Assembly (NCBI GenBank): GCA_019218365.1
Contig: JAHUUJ010000001.1
Span: 372,001 to 436,000 of the forward strand
DNA length: 64,000 nt
Reading direction: 5' to 3'
DNA from: Actinomycetaceae bacterium TAE3-ERU4
GTDB lineage: Bacteria > Actinomycetota > Actinomycetes > Actinomycetales > Actinomycetaceae
A program made the translations under genes and the position numbers. The notes beneath the pieces are model-generated. The model did not search any database, was not told the origin of the DNA, and saw nothing but the letters and a program-made list of their open reading frames with translations. Below, in pieces: positions 37,177-47,530 of this stretch (the first letter of the stretch is position 1; each line of letters starts with the position of its first letter).

Positions 37177-37207
37177 CCCTTAAACCGGAAAGACCGAAAG
37201 AAAAAAC

Positions 37208-38125
37208 GTGACAAAGAATTCCACACCCAACAACACGCGCCGATCACGCAAACACCTCATCATCCCCATCATCGGCGCAATCCTCGGAATTCTCATGCTC
37301 CTCTACCCAGTAGTATCCACCCGACTACACAACGCAGAACAACAACGAATCGCTAACTCCTACTCCGCCAAAGTAAGTCACCTAGATAACAAAGAAACAG
37401 AAAAAATTCTCGCCGCGGCAGACAAATACAATACAGAACTAGCGCAAGGACTAATCCTCGACCCCTTCCTCACAGACGTAGCCCCCAACTCACCCGAATA
37501 CCGGGCCTACCTAAAACAACTTGGAGGGGAAGCAATTATGGGACAGGTGCGTGTCCCATCAGCAAAAATTAACCTCCCCATCTACCACGGAACCTTCGAA
37601 GACGCCCTACAAAAAGGCGCTGGACACCTATTTGGATCATCCTTACCCATTGGGGGAAAAGACTCCCACACCGTAATCACCGGACACACCGGACTACAAA
37701 ACATGACCCTCTTTGACCACCTACCAAAAGTCAAAAAAGGTGATGCCATATACCTCAACGTAGCGGGAAGAAAACTCAAATACATCGTCAACGACATCAG
37801 CATAATCCTGCCTGACGACACCAAGAAACTCCGCCGTGTTGCCGGAAAAGACCTAATTACCCTCGTAACCTGCACCCCCTACGGAATCAACAGTCACCGA
37901 CTCCTCGTAACCGGAGAACGTGCCCCCCTAGACAAAGAAGAAGCCACCAAAGAATTTGTACCAAAACCGGTTGAAAACCCCTGGGAATGGTGGATGATAG
38001 CACTGACCGCCGCCGCCGGTATAGCCTCGCTAATCGTCCTCTACGTAATCATTCGCCTAATAGTCGCTGCCCGTCGCCGCAAAAAAGAAGACAACGAAAC
38101 CCCAGAAGCTACACTAGAAACATGA
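37208..38125 (+). CDS. Class C (pilin-polymerising) sortase
   Basis: 305-residue membrane transpeptidase that joins pilin subunits. N-terminal and C-terminal membrane spans (about 17-35 and 259-283), lid-type DPF at 85-87, catalytic His160 (TGHTG), Cys222 in TLVTC and Arg231. GTG start at 37208. It lies directly after the backbone pilin and is therefore its likely dedicated SrtC. Its base composition (A/C-rich plus strand) differs from genes to the left; its stop overlaps the next gene in ATGA. Confidence 0.93.
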   Translation: MTKNSTPNNTRRSRKHLIIPIIGAILGILMLLYPVVSTRLHNAEQQRIANSYSAKVSHLDNKETEKILAAADKYNTELAQGLILDPFLTDVAPNSPEYRAYLKQLGGEAIMGQVRVPSAKINLPIYHGTFEDALQKGAGHLFGSSLPIGGKDSHTVITGHTGLQNMTLFDHLPKVKKGDAIYLNVAGRKLKYIVNDISIILPDDTKKLRRVAGKDLITLVTCTPYGINSHRLLVTGERAPLDKEEATKEFVPKPVENPWEWWMIALTAAAGIASLIVLYVIIRLIVAARRRKKEDNETPEATLET

Positions 38126-40278
38126 CGAATCATGTTCTCGCACCAAAAGCTGAAAAACAAATCACTACCCGCACCCACCACGGACACACCTTCACCGACC
38201 CGTGGGAATGGCTCCGCGACAAAGAAAACCCGGCCGTAATCGAACACCTACAAGCCGAAAACGCTTACACCGCGAAACAACTCGAAAAAACAGCGCAACT
38301 CCAAAACCAGCTCGTTACCGAGTACCGTGAACACACCGTACTAGACGAAAATACAGTTCCAGCCCGAGTACGAAACTGGTGGTACTACAGCACCATCAGC
38401 GAAGGCGACAACTACCGTAAACACTACCGACTCCGGGCAGACTCACAAGACACCTACCAAAACCCGCCCGAAATTGACCCGCGCAACCCTCACCAAGACA
38501 CCGAAGGCAACAAAGCGCAACTACTCATCGACGAAAATGCGCTCGCAGAAGGAAAAGAATTCCTCAAACTCGCCAACGTAGATATTTCCCCCGACGACCG
38601 CTACCTAACCTACGGGGTAGACAACAGCGGGGACGAACGATTCACCCAAATAATCCTCGATACCCTAAACGGACAAGAAATCGACCACATAGACGACGTC
38701 GTCTACGGGGTAGCCTGGTCCGCCTCCTCAAACTGCCTCTACTACACGCGCGCCAACGAAAGCTGGCGACCCTACCAAGTATGGGTACACCGCATCGGAC
38801 AGCCCGCCGAAACCGACCAGCTAGTCTACGAAGAAACAGACGAAACCTACTGGATGGGAATCGCCAGCTCCCGTGACGGTAACTGGATTATCATCGAATG
38901 TGCATCAGGAAACACCAGCGAAACCTTCCTAATTGACGCCCACGCGCACGCCGGAAGCTACGAAGGACGCCCCACGTCCGTTGCCGGACGCCACTACGGA
39001 CTCGAATACACAATCGAACCGGCAGGCGACCACCTGCTAGTCGTACACAACCTCAACAACGTGGACTCAGAACTAGCATGGATGCCCCTCCCCACCCCAG
39101 GCGTAACAGGAAACCCTAAACATTTCCAAACCCTCACCAGCGCCACCGAAGGGCAACGCTACCAAAACGTCTACGCCTACGCCGGACACGCCGTAGTCGA
39201 ACTGCGATCACAAGGAAATGCCGCCGCACTATACCTCCTTCCCGACCCCGACAAAAAATGGGTAATCGAAGGAGAAATCAAACTCGGCAACAATATCGAA
39301 ACCATTGAAGTGCAACCGAGCGAATGGTGGTGGGAACCCCAAATCAGGTTCGTTTCACAATCCCTTAAAACCCCACCAACCATTGCGGATATCGACCCCA
39401 TCACCGGTCAAGTACACACCCGCAAAATAAAAGAAACTCCCGGATACAAACCCGAAAACTATATTGAAGAACGAATCTGGGTACAGGCAGAAGACGGGGC
39501 AAAAATTCCCCTTACCATCATTCGCCACCGGGACACCCCACAAGATGGAACTGCACCGGGAATCATCTGGGGATACGGATCATACGAAGTATGCGTAGAC
39601 CCGGTTTGGAGCCCCATCCGCCAATCAGTCCTCGACCGTGGCGTAGTCTGGGCGCTAGCAAACCCGCGCGGCGGCGGCGAAATGGGACGTCGCTGGTACG
39701 AAAACGGACGCACCCTCGCCAAGAAAAACACCTTCAGCGACTTTATTGCCTGCTCGCGCGCGCTAATCGATGGAAAATATGTCGCACCTACCAAACTAGC
39801 CGCAAACGGTGGATCTGCCGGGGGACTACTAATGGGTGCAATTGCCAACCAAGCCCCCGAACTATACCGGGCAATCCTCGCCCAAGTACCGTTCGTGGAC
39901 GCACTAACCACCATCCTCAAACCCGAACTACCGCTCACCGCCGGAGAATGGGAAGAATGGGGAAACCCCATCACCGACCCAGACGTCTACAAATACATGA
40001 GCGAATACACTCCCTACGAAAACGTGCGTGACGGCCAAGAATACCCCGCCATTCTTGCGACCACCAGCCTCAACGACACCCGTGTTTACTACGTTGAACC
40101 CGCCAAATGGATTCAACGTCTACGCGAAGCCGCCACAAATAACCCCGAAACTCGCCCCCTCCTACTACACTGCGAAATGGTAGCCGGACACGGGGGAGTC
40201 ACCGGGCGAGAAGCCAAATGGAAAGAATGTGCCTATGAAACGGCTTTCCTCCTCGACCAACTAGGGAAAAATAACTAA
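38122..40278 (+). CDS. ptrB: Oligopeptidase B (prolyl-oligopeptidase family, S9A)
   Basis: 718-residue cytosolic serine peptidase cleaving after basic residues in short peptides. The start ATG overlaps the sortase stop (ATGA); a longer ORF reaching back into the sortase gene has no support. Beta-propeller domain about 1-400, alpha/beta hydrolase domain at the C terminus with RGGGEMGRRWYENG, nucleophile Ser in GGSAGGLLMGA, and the final His loop in AGHGGVTGR. No signal peptide. Confidence 0.92.
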   Translation: MTNHVLAPKAEKQITTRTHHGHTFTDPWEWLRDKENPAVIEHLQAENAYTAKQLEKTAQLQNQLVTEYREHTVLDENTVPARVRNWWYYSTISEGDNYRKHYRLRADSQDTYQNPPEIDPRNPHQDTEGNKAQLLIDENALAEGKEFLKLANVDISPDDRYLTYGVDNSGDERFTQIILDTLNGQEIDHIDDVVYGVAWSASSNCLYYTRANESWRPYQVWVHRIGQPAETDQLVYEETDETYWMGIASSRDGNWIIIECASGNTSETFLIDAHAHAGSYEGRPTSVAGRHYGLEYTIEPAGDHLLVVHNLNNVDSELAWMPLPTPGVTGNPKHFQTLTSATEGQRYQNVYAYAGHAVVELRSQGNAAALYLLPDPDKKWVIEGEIKLGNNIETIEVQPSEWWWEPQIRFVSQSLKTPPTIADIDPITGQVHTRKIKETPGYKPENYIEERIWVQAEDGAKIPLTIIRHRDTPQDGTAPGIIWGYGSYEVCVDPVWSPIRQSVLDRGVVWALANPRGGGEMGRRWYENGRTLAKKNTFSDFIACSRALIDGKYVAPTKLAANGGSAGGLLMGAIANQAPELYRAILAQVPFVDALTTILKPELPLTAGEWEEWGNPITDPDVYKYMSEYTPYENVRDGQEYPAILATTSLNDTRVYYVEPAKWIQRLREAATNNPETRPLLLHCEMVAGHGGVTGREAKWKECAYETAFLLDQLGKNN

Positions 40279-40296
40279 CCCCGTAAGGAAAAGAAA

Positions 40297-41082
40297 ATGG
40301 AAAACCCCTTAGGAACCAGTGGAAACATCCTCGAAATGTGCATAGACGACATTGCCGGGGCTATTTCCGCCGCCCGCGCCGGGGCCGACCGGGTCGAATA
40401 CTGCCTAAACATCACCGAAGGCGGAACTACCCCAGACCTCGAAAGCACGCGTGAACTACTCGAAGCGCTCAAAGAATACCCGCACGTGGGGATTCAGATA
40501 CTCATTCGTGAGCGGCTAGGGAACTTCACCTACAACCACGAGGAAATTGACCGCATGTGTCAAAGCATCGAGGACATTAAAAACCTCGAAAAACCCGGCA
40601 CAAACCAAATCGGTTACGTCGTCGGAGCGATTACCGAAGACAGACAGCTTGACCTACCCGCCACCAAACGATTCCGTGAAGTAGCCGCAGATGCAACACT
40701 AACCTTTCACCGGGCATTCGATGAACTATCCGACGGCCTAGACGGAATTAAAAAACTAATTGAACTCGGATACAACCGTATCCTAACCACCGGAAAAGGA
40801 ATCGAAAAACAACTCGAAACCAACACCGTAAATGGACTCCGTGCAGAAACCGGATACAGCGTCTCGGGGCTAGCGGAACTAGTTAAAGCAGGCGGAAGAA
40901 ACCTGACTATCCTCGCCAGCGGTGGGATTCGTCCTGACACCTGGGACCCCACACTTACCCGAATCGGGCTAAAAGAATTCCATCTGCGTGCACCTTGGGA
41001 AGACGGTGATACCCGTGACCCTGACAGCGGAAACCTAAACCCTGCCACGGTTCGAGTAATGCGGAAAATCCTTGACGCCTAA
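40297..41082 (+). CDS. cutC: CutC family protein (PF03932)
   Basis: 261-residue TIM-barrel protein. Conserved stretches: LEMCIDDIAGAISA near the start, GADRVEYCL, GGTTPDL, HRAFDEL and ILASGGIRPD. The family was named for copper homeostasis in E. coli, but that role is disputed; a metabolic function is unknown. It begins 18 bases after ptrB, likely the last gene of the pilus-side transcript. Confidence 0.85.
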   Translation: MENPLGTSGNILEMCIDDIAGAISAARAGADRVEYCLNITEGGTTPDLESTRELLEALKEYPHVGIQILIRERLGNFTYNHEEIDRMCQSIEDIKNLEKPGTNQIGYVVGAITEDRQLDLPATKRFREVAADATLTFHRAFDELSDGLDGIKKLIELGYNRILTTGKGIEKQLETNTVNGLRAETGYSVSGLAELVKAGGRNLTILASGGIRPDTWDPTLTRIGLKEFHLRAPWEDGDTRDPDSGNLNPATVRVMRKILDA

Positions 41083-41092
41083 AAACAAAATT

Positions 41093-41142
41093 ACCCGCTA
41101 ATCTGATAGCAGGATTTCCTAAAATCTATCAGATTAGCGGGT
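41093..41142. terminator. Bidirectional terminator between cutC and kbl
   Basis: 17-bp perfect stem ACCCGCTAATCTGATAG / CTATCAGATTAGCGGGT (41093-41109 with 41126-41142) and a 16-base loop, between convergent genes. Confidence 0.85.
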
Positions 41143-41156
41143 TTCTAAAAGCAAAC

Positions 41157-42353
41157 TCAGGCCGATTCAACCTGATTGCGTGCCGCCACAAACGCCGCCA
41201 CACAATCACGCACATCCTGCTCGGAATGAGCCGCTGACAACTGCACCCTAATTCGTGCCAAACCGCGCGGAACCACGGGGAAACTAAACGCAATCACATA
41301 AACACCGCGCTCCAGCATCGCGTCAGCAATCCGCGTTGCCTTAAGTGCACCATCTTCACCGGGGAACATCACCGCAGTAATCGGGTGCGAACCGGGTAAA
41401 ACCTCAAACCCTGCCTCGTCCATCAAATTACGGAACAAAGCCGTATTCTCAGCCAAACGCTCGCGCCCATCTTCGGAATTACGCGCCAACTCTAAAGCTT
41501 TACGTGAGCCCGCCACAACCGCTGGAGCCACAGCATTAGAGAACAGATAAGTACGGGCACGCTGACGTGCCAAATCAACAATTTCCTTATGTGCGGCCAC
41601 AAAACCACCCGAAGCTCCACCCAGGGCCTTACCCAAAGTTGAGCTAACAATATCCACCCGGTCAGCAACCCCAAACATGTGTGCCGTGCCGCGACCCTGC
41701 GGACCAACAAAACCAGTGGCGTGAGAATCGTCAACCATCACCATTGCCCCGAACTCGTCAGCTAAATCGCAAATCTCGTCTAACGGAGCATAGGAACCGT
41801 CCATCGAGAACACCCCATCGGTAACAATCAACTTTCGACGTGCACCAGCCGTGGAAGCGGCCTGTAACTGGGCTCGTAAATCGTCCATGTTTGCGTTCTT
41901 ATAACGGAAACGTTGAGCCTTACACAAGCGAATTCCATCAATTAAAGAAGCGTGGTTCAGTTCATCAGAAATAACCGCGTCTTCCCTACCCAAAACAACC
42001 TCAAAAATACCGCCGTTTGCGTCATAGCAAGAGGAAAACAAAATTGCGTCATCCATGCCCACATACTCGGCAATTTCCCGCTCCAAATCACGGTGCTGTG
42101 ACTGTGTACCGCAAATAAAACGAACCGAGGACATTCCAAAACCCCACTTGAGCAAAGCCTCGGAAGCAGCTTTTACAATCCGCTCATCATTAGCTAGACC
42201 AAGATAGTTATTTGCACAAAAATTAAGTGACGAGGATGCGCCCTCGGTAGCGATATGTGCCGACTGGGACGTGGTTAAAACTCGCTCATTCTTATACAAA
42301 CCGGCCGCGCGAATCGTATCCAGTTCCTTCTGAAAATCACTCTTATCAAACAT
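41157..42353 (-). CDS. kbl: Glycine C-acetyltransferase (2-amino-3-ketobutyrate CoA ligase)
   Basis: PLP enzyme that cleaves 2-amino-3-ketobutyrate with CoA to glycine and acetyl-CoA. 398 residues, normal length. Motifs: [42 protein letters not shown], and the PLP lysine in [13 protein letters not shown]. It follows tdh by 12 bases, completing the two-step threonine degradation pathway. Confidence 0.96.
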   Translation of the reverse strand: MFDKSDFQKELDTIRAAGLYKNERVLTTSQSAHIATEGASSSLNFCANNYLGLANDERIVKAASEALLKWGFGMSSVRFICGTQSQHRDLEREIAEYVGMDDAILFSSCYDANGGIFEVVLGREDAVISDELNHASLIDGIRLCKAQRFRYKNANMDDLRAQLQAASTAGARRKLIVTDGVFSMDGSYAPLDEICDLADEFGAMVMVDDSHATGFVGPQGRGTAHMFGVADRVDIVSSTLGKALGGASGGFVAAHKEIVDLARQRARTYLFSNAVAPAVVAGSRKALELARNSEDGRERLAENTALFRNLMDEAGFEVLPGSHPITAVMFPGEDGALKATRIADAMLERGVYVIAFSFPVVPRGLARIRVQLSAAHSEQDVRDCVAAFVAARNQVESA

Positions 42354-42365
42354 TTCTACTTCCCC

Positions 42366-43421
42366 TTATTCCCAGCTAATCAACACTTTGCCAGCTTTAC
42401 CGGAAGCGGCAGTGTCGAAAGCTTCCTGCCAATCTTCAGCGGCGAAACGGTGAGTTACCACCCCGCGTACAGCATCACGAATCTTCTCTGAAGTTTGCAA
42501 CATAAAAGCAGCGCGATACCAAGTCTCAAACATCTCTCGGCCATAAACACCCTTAATCGTAAGCATGTGGGTAATAACCTTTGACCAGTCGACCGCAAAA
42601 TCATTTTTAGGTAATCCCAAAAGTGCCATGGTTCCACCATGGTTGCAGTGATCAATCATCATTGACACCGCCGCCGGAGCTCCCGACATTTCCAGGCCAA
42701 CCTCAAAACCCTCATACATGCCCAGGTCGTGCATGACATCCCACAGGCGAGTCTGACTGATATTTACGGTTTCACTTGCACCCGCATCACGAGCCATTTG
42801 CAAACGCTGATCATTTAGATCCGTAACCACAATGTGACGAGCGCCGGAGTGGCGGGCAATTGCCGTAGCCATAACACCAATCGGGCCAGCTCCCGTAATG
42901 AGGACATCCATTCCAGCCATGTCAACCTGCTGGCAAGTATGTACTGCATTACCGAAAGGATCAAAAAGAGCACCAAGGTCAGGGTCAATTTCCGGTGGCT
43001 GAACCCAAACATTAGTTGAGGGAACTACTACGTAGTCAGCAAAAGCACCATCACGGTTAACCCCAATCCCACGAGTGCGCAAACACATCTGGCGGCGACC
43101 TGAACGGCAGTTACGGCAACGGCCACAAACAATATGTCCTTCGACTGAAACGCGTTGACCAACACGTAATTCATCGCGACCTTCCCCCTGGGGGACACCC
43201 GGACCGAATTCAACAATCTCACCATAGAATTCATGTCCGGTAGTCATGGGCGGAGTGAACTGGGTACGCGCCCAGTCGTCCCAATTCAGCAGATGCAAGT
43301 CAGTACCGCAAAGACCGGTACGCAAAACCTTAATTTTTACTTCTCCAAACCCTGGTTTGGGCTCAGGAATCTCACACAGTTCCAAGCCCGGACCATCATG
43401 AGTTTTTCTTAAAGCGCGCAT
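42366..43421 (-). CDS. tdh: L-threonine 3-dehydrogenase
   Basis: Zinc-dependent NAD enzyme oxidising threonine to 2-amino-3-ketobutyrate. 351 residues from the ATG that reads MRALRKTHDGPG; a 33-residue upstream extension with a GTG start does not match the family. Catalytic zinc residues in GLCGTDLH and GHEFYGEI, structural zinc cysteines in CGRCRNCRSGRRQMC, and NAD-binding GAGPIGVMATAIA. Pairs with kbl. Confidence 0.96.
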   Translation of the reverse strand: MRALRKTHDGPGLELCEIPEPKPGFGEVKIKVLRTGLCGTDLHLLNWDDWARTQFTPPMTTGHEFYGEIVEFGPGVPQGEGRDELRVGQRVSVEGHIVCGRCRNCRSGRRQMCLRTRGIGVNRDGAFADYVVVPSTNVWVQPPEIDPDLGALFDPFGNAVHTCQQVDMAGMDVLITGAGPIGVMATAIARHSGARHIVVTDLNDQRLQMARDAGASETVNISQTRLWDVMHDLGMYEGFEVGLEMSGAPAAVSMMIDHCNHGGTMALLGLPKNDFAVDWSKVITHMLTIKGVYGREMFETWYRAAFMLQTSEKIRDAVRGVVTHRFAAEDWQEAFDTAASGKAGKVLISWE

Positions 43422-43817
43422 TCTAATTCTTCTGCTTTCTGCTAGACCATGCCCATCTAAGAAATAGCCTACCGGAATTCCGAAAATAAGCCTGCATTGT
43501 AGCCGCAAAAAAGAAGACACAAAAAGCTAAAAAAGTAAGCTTTAAAAAACGAATACATTAAAAATGATCTAGGTATTTGGTCACGATAAATAAACACAAA
43601 ATCTGAATGAATGTCAGAAAGAGATGTACGGAAAATAGAGAAATTCATCACATTTAGCCTGAAACTAAGCTTAAAAGACGGAAAATCGTTGCTTAGGTGA
43701 CGACATTAAGGAAAGTGTCGTGACAAATCTGAACAGGTGGTTGATTTTATCTATCAGATAAGGTTAGCCTAACCTGTGCTGATTAAAGAATATGTCAGTT
43801 TATCGAAAGGATATGAC
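43422..43817. promoter_or_regulatory. Divergent tdh / htaA regulatory region
   Basis: 396 bp without a supported gene. Left part is the tdh leader; right part has a TTGATT-like hexamer at about 43741 and an iron box at 43759-43777, overlapping the expected -10 region. AAAGGA lies a few bases before the htaA ATG. Confidence 0.55.
43759..43777. promoter_or_regulatory. DtxR/IdeR-type iron box
   Basis: TAAGGTTAGCCTAACCTGT, with the symmetric core AGGTTAGCCTAACCT (43761-43775), close to the corynebacterial consensus TTAGGTTAGGCTAACCTAA. Located about 40 bases before the htaA start; implies repression with iron. Confidence 0.8.
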
Positions 43818-46800
43818 ATGCTAGTTAAGGCCAAGAAAGGCACGGGCGTCTTTCTGCTTAGCCTTTCGCTAGCTGCCGCAACCCTGGCTACCGGCCCGGC
43901 AAATACGGCAGTAGCGGCGGAAAGCTCTACTACCACCAAGCAAGTATGCGAAGATTCCAAAACTGAATTTAATTTAGCTGGAGGAAAACTCTCCTGGGGC
44001 GTACGTGACAGTTATCGCCGCTATCTTAAAGGACTTGCCCACGGTGACTGGAATTTGAAGGAAGGGGCTGAATTTACTGATGATCAGTTTACTTTCCCTC
44101 AGACCGGTGGTAACTACAATGCTCAGACACATTCTGGTGAGCTGACATTTGCCGGAAAAGTACATTTCACCGGACATGGTGGTGTATTAGACACCACCCT
44201 AGAAAACCCAATTCTTAAATTCAATGGCAATAAGGGAACGCTCAGTTTTGAGGTTACTTCCAAGACCATGGATGGACAGAAGCACGCTAAAAAGCGTATG
44301 AATGTTGTTACGCTGCAGATGGCCAATCCCAGCATGGCGGGATCGACGATTAGTCTTTCCGCTACTTCTACACTCGAAAAAGAAGCCGATACTGTTGCTT
44401 TCAATGGTGCTTACGCAAGTGACCCCGGGATGAGCCCGGTAAAGGCAACTACCACCGCGACTCCTAAGCAGGTTTGTAAGGAAGTTCCTGTAGAACCAGA
44501 AGAGCCGCCGGCTACTGAACCACCAGCACCGGCTGAAAAAGTTTGCCCGGCACCTAAAGACGTTGAGGTGAGCGGTGAAGCATTGCGTGAAGTTGCTCTA
44601 GATTGGGCAATTGGAAAGCTCTTCAAGCAGTACGCTGACGAACACGGATATAGCATGTACGTCACTAACGGGTACCCCATTGGTGATAGCACTCGTTTTA
44701 ATCGGAATATTACCCCCACCGTCAAGGGAAACAACCTTGAAATCTTGTTTGGTGGAAGTGTTGAATTCCGTAAGAATAACGAAGTTAAGTACGTTATTAA
44801 GAACCCAACCCTCCTGATTAAGAGCAACAAGAGCGCGGATATTTACTTGACCGTTGTTGATCAAGACCAGGAACACAATGTTCTTTTCGGTACTATTAAT
44901 GCTCCCATTTACATGGACAAGAACGTTGCTTCTTTCGGTGAATCAATTCGCTTCGAAAATGCTCCCATCACTTTGAACCCAGAAGCTGCAATTGCTATTC
45001 CGGGAATCAGCGCCGGTGCGGAAATTCCGACTGTTAGCATGCGTTTTGACCTTTACGATCAGCGTGGACGATTCTTAAACAAGTCTTTGTCTAACATTGA
45101 CACTTACAAGGCTCTTTGGGACTTGACCAAAGACTGTGGTGCGCTCCCCTGGATGGACACCTTTGTTCAGCCGACTTACACGGCTCAGCCCGCCCCTGCT
45201 CCCGCGCCTGAAAAACCGACCATCATTTCAGTAGAAGAAGAAAATAAACTCTGGAACGAGGCCGATGTACCCGCCGCTCCGGTTGGTGAGCTAATTTGGG
45301 GAATTAAGAAATCTTGGCGTGGATACATTGGTGGAGGAAAGACCCTAGAAGGTGCTGAACTTACCAAGAACGGTTACGTATTCCACGACGGTAAAATCGT
45401 AGAAAAGAACGAAGATGGCTCCATGATTGCCCAGTTCAAGGGCAAGCTCCACTTTGAAGCTTACGGTGGTTTGCTCTACCTAACCTTCTCTGATCCACAG
45501 GTTCGCATCGATAAAGACGGCAATGCTGTTCTCTGGCTCAAGCAATGGTTCTACAACAATGGAAATCCTGAAACTGAAGGCGCCTATGTGCCCGCAGTAG
45601 AAATCACTTCCAAAGTTGAAAAGACCGCAGGTGCCGCTGGCGGACCAGCTGGAACAAACGCTACAACTGTTCCTTCTACTCTGGGAGTAACCAACTCGGA
45701 AACTTACCTAAAGAAAGAACTTCGTGACATCTTCATTTACGCTTACCGTACCGGTTTGCGTATGTCTAACCTTTCTTTCCGAGTTGCTGCACCTGAAGAG
45801 CCTAAGGCTGACGATCCTGAGGTAACTGAGCCTGCGCCTGCTAATCCTGAGGTAACTGACCCTAAGCCTGAAGATCCTAAGCCTGCTGGCCCTGAGGTAA
45901 CCGATCCTAAGCCTGAAGATCCTAAGCCTGCTGGCCCTGAGGTAACTGACCCTAAGCCTGCTGACCCCAAGCCTGACAATGGCAAGAAGGTCTGCAAGCC
46001 AGACGAAATGCAAGCTGAAGTAACCGAGGGAAGCTTTAACTGGGGAATCCGTACTAGCTTCGTAAAGTACATTGGTGAAGGTGGTAACACTGAACTCACC
46101 AACGGTGCCACCGAAACTAACCGTATCTTCAATTTCCCCGTAGCAGACGGCAAATACAGTGCCCGCACCAAGGCCGGAGTTATCAACTACAAGGGAACCG
46201 TTCACTTCACCAAGTACAACGGTATCTTGGACATGACCCTGGCTAACCCCTCGCTAAAGATTAACGGCGATAAAGGAACGCTATACCTTGATGTGGTAAG
46301 TCGTGATCTGAAATCTTCTAAACTCGTTGAATATGGTCGCGTAAACTTCGCAACCGTTGATATCGCTAAGGCAGAATTGGCCGGAAACAAGCTTAACTTG
46401 AATGTCGCGAACGTAATCCTAACTGCTGAAGGAGCCCAGGCATTCTCTGGATTCTATAAAGCAGGCGAAGGATTCGATTCCGCTAAGTCCATGCTTGCTA
46501 CTAAGCCAGTAATTGTCTGCGAAGACGAGCCACAGACAGAACCGCAGCCTGAACCAGCTAAGCCGGTTACCCCCAAGCCTGCTGACCCCAAGGATAACCC
46601 TAAGCCGGTTACCCCCAAGCCAGCAGACCCGAAGGATAACTCTAACTCCCTCTCGCCTAAGCCCGTAGTACCTATGACACCCAAGGCCGAAGCGCCGGTA
46701 TCACAGACTCCTAAGGGTGAAGAAAAGAAGGTCTGCCGTCCCGATGAATCGCAGTACCGTGTCACTTCAGGAAACCTCGGATGGGGACTACGCAAGTCCT

Positions 46801-47435
46801 TCACTACCTACATTCGTGGAATTGCCCAGGGTGACTGGAAACTCTCCGGTGGAGTTTCTTGGGATGGATCACGTTTCAACTTCCCAGTAGATTCCGGAGT
46901 GTACAACTCACGTACCCGCACCGGAACTATCAACTACAGTGGAAAAATTGCTTTCAACGGACACCACGGAATCTTGGACATGAGGATTGCAAACCCCTCA
47001 ATCGTCATCAACGGAAACCGTGCAACTCTCTACGCAACGGTATCTAGCTCCGATATGTCCGGTAAGCACATCAACTATGGACGAGTTCACTTTGCAAGCA
47101 TGAGTGTAAGCAACGTTCGCCTAAACGGTGGACAGCTTACCTTCAACGCTAGTGGAGTATCTCTAACCGGATCCGGCTCCAAAGCTTTCGCAGGCTACTA
47201 CAGCGCTGGTGAAGCACTTGCTCCGCTGTCCTCGACAGTGCGGGTATCCGCCGGAACCATCTGCGACCCCAAGACAGGTAAGCTCAAGCGCTACACCGCC
47301 TCGGGCAAGCTAGTTGAAACCGACAAACTTGCAGCAACCGGAACCAACGGCGACATGCTCGGTCTGAGTGTACTACTCGGTCTCGCCGGTGTTGCTCTTG
47401 CAGTTGGTAGCCGCCGTAAAAAGCGCATCAACTGA
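43818..47435 (+). CDS. htaA: Wall-anchored haem-binding protein with five HtaA-like domains
   Basis: 1205 residues from the ATG at 43818 (signal peptide about 1-33, ending near AVAAES). Five HtaA-like domains begin near residues 55, 257, 490, 737 and 984, each led by a W-G/A-I/V/L pattern ([60 protein letters not shown]). Domain 2 is the most divergent. Pro/Lys/Glu repeat linkers separate domains 3-4 and 4-5. The C terminus has LAATG (1171-1175), a membrane span and RRKKRIN, a sortase-type signal variant. Iron box upstream and hmuTUV downstream match the C. diphtheriae haem locus. Haem binding is inferred from the family. Confidence 0.88.
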   Translation: MLVKAKKGTGVFLLSLSLAAATLATGPANTAVAAESSTTTKQVCEDSKTEFNLAGGKLSWGVRDSYRRYLKGLAHGDWNLKEGAEFTDDQFTFPQTGGNYNAQTHSGELTFAGKVHFTGHGGVLDTTLENPILKFNGNKGTLSFEVTSKTMDGQKHAKKRMNVVTLQMANPSMAGSTISLSATSTLEKEADTVAFNGAYASDPGMSPVKATTTATPKQVCKEVPVEPEEPPATEPPAPAEKVCPAPKDVEVSGEALREVALDWAIGKLFKQYADEHGYSMYVTNGYPIGDSTRFNRNITPTVKGNNLEILFGGSVEFRKNNEVKYVIKNPTLLIKSNKSADIYLTVVDQDQEHNVLFGTINAPIYMDKNVASFGESIRFENAPITLNPEAAIAIPGISAGAEIPTVSMRFDLYDQRGRFLNKSLSNIDTYKALWDLTKDCGALPWMDTFVQPTYTAQPAPAPAPEKPTIISVEEENKLWNEADVPAAPVGELIWGIKKSWRGYIGGGKTLEGAELTKNGYVFHDGKIVEKNEDGSMIAQFKGKLHFEAYGGLLYLTFSDPQVRIDKDGNAVLWLKQWFYNNGNPETEGAYVPAVEITSKVEKTAGAAGGPAGTNATTVPSTLGVTNSETYLKKELRDIFIYAYRTGLRMSNLSFRVAAPEEPKADDPEVTEPAPANPEVTDPKPEDPKPAGPEVTDPKPEDPKPAGPEVTDPKPADPKPDNGKKVCKPDEMQAEVTEGSFNWGIRTSFVKYIGEGGNTELTNGATETNRIFNFPVADGKYSARTKAGVINYKGTVHFTKYNGILDMTLANPSLKINGDKGTLYLDVVSRDLKSSKLVEYGRVNFATVDIAKAELAGNKLNLNVANVILTAEGAQAFSGFYKAGEGFDSAKSMLATKPVIVCEDEPQTEPQPEPAKPVTPKPADPKDNPKPVTPKPADPKDNSNSLSPKPVVPMTPKAEAPVSQTPKGEEKKVCRPDESQYRVTSGNLGWGLRKSFTTYIRGIAQGDWKLSGGVSWDGSRFNFPVDSGVYNSRTRTGTINYSGKIAFNGHHGILDMRIANPSIVINGNRATLYATVSSSDMSGKHINYGRVHFASMSVSNVRLNGGQLTFNASGVSLTGSGSKAFAGYYSAGEALAPLSSTVRVSAGTICDPKTGKLKRYTASGKLVETDKLAATGTNGDMLGLSVLLGLAGVALAVGSRRKKRIN
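45846..45980 (+). repeat. 45-bp in-frame tandem repeat in htaA
   Basis: Three copies start at 45846, 45891 and 45936, encoding [15 protein letters not shown]-type units; the third copy diverges at its end. A flexible linker between HtaA domains 3 and 4, prone to length change. Confidence 0.85.
46560..46643 (+). repeat. 42-bp in-frame tandem repeat in htaA
   Basis: Two copies (46560 and 46602) encoding [15 protein letters not shown] units, linker between HtaA domains 4 and 5. Confidence 0.8.
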
Positions 47436-47458
47436 AATAGCTGAATAACACAGCACAA

Positions 47459-47496
47459 CTCGGTGGAGTGCGAACCCAGGTTCGCACTCCACCGAG
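47459..47496 (+). terminator. Long hairpin between htaA and hmuT
   Basis: 18-bp perfect stem CTCGGTGGAGTGCGAACC / GGTTCGCACTCCACCGAG with a 2-base nominal loop. No T-tract follows on the plus strand, so it may attenuate or stabilise rather than fully terminate, giving more htaA than hmuTUV. Confidence 0.65.
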
Positions 47497-47530
47497 CCAT
47501 AAAAATACAAACTAAACGAAAGTCTGCCCG

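Noticed and set aside
37987-38121. 45-residue N-terminal extension of the oligopeptidase
   Set aside because: It lies wholly within srtC in another frame; the ATGA overlap at 38122 gives a normal start.
43422-43520. 33-residue N-terminal extension of tdh from an upstream GTG
   Set aside because: The family start is MRALRKTHDGPG; the extension is not conserved in the family as I know it.
45846-45980. Regular repeats that could resemble a CRISPR array
   Set aside because: The units are direct, contiguous, in-frame and encode Pro-rich linker; there are no unique spacers.
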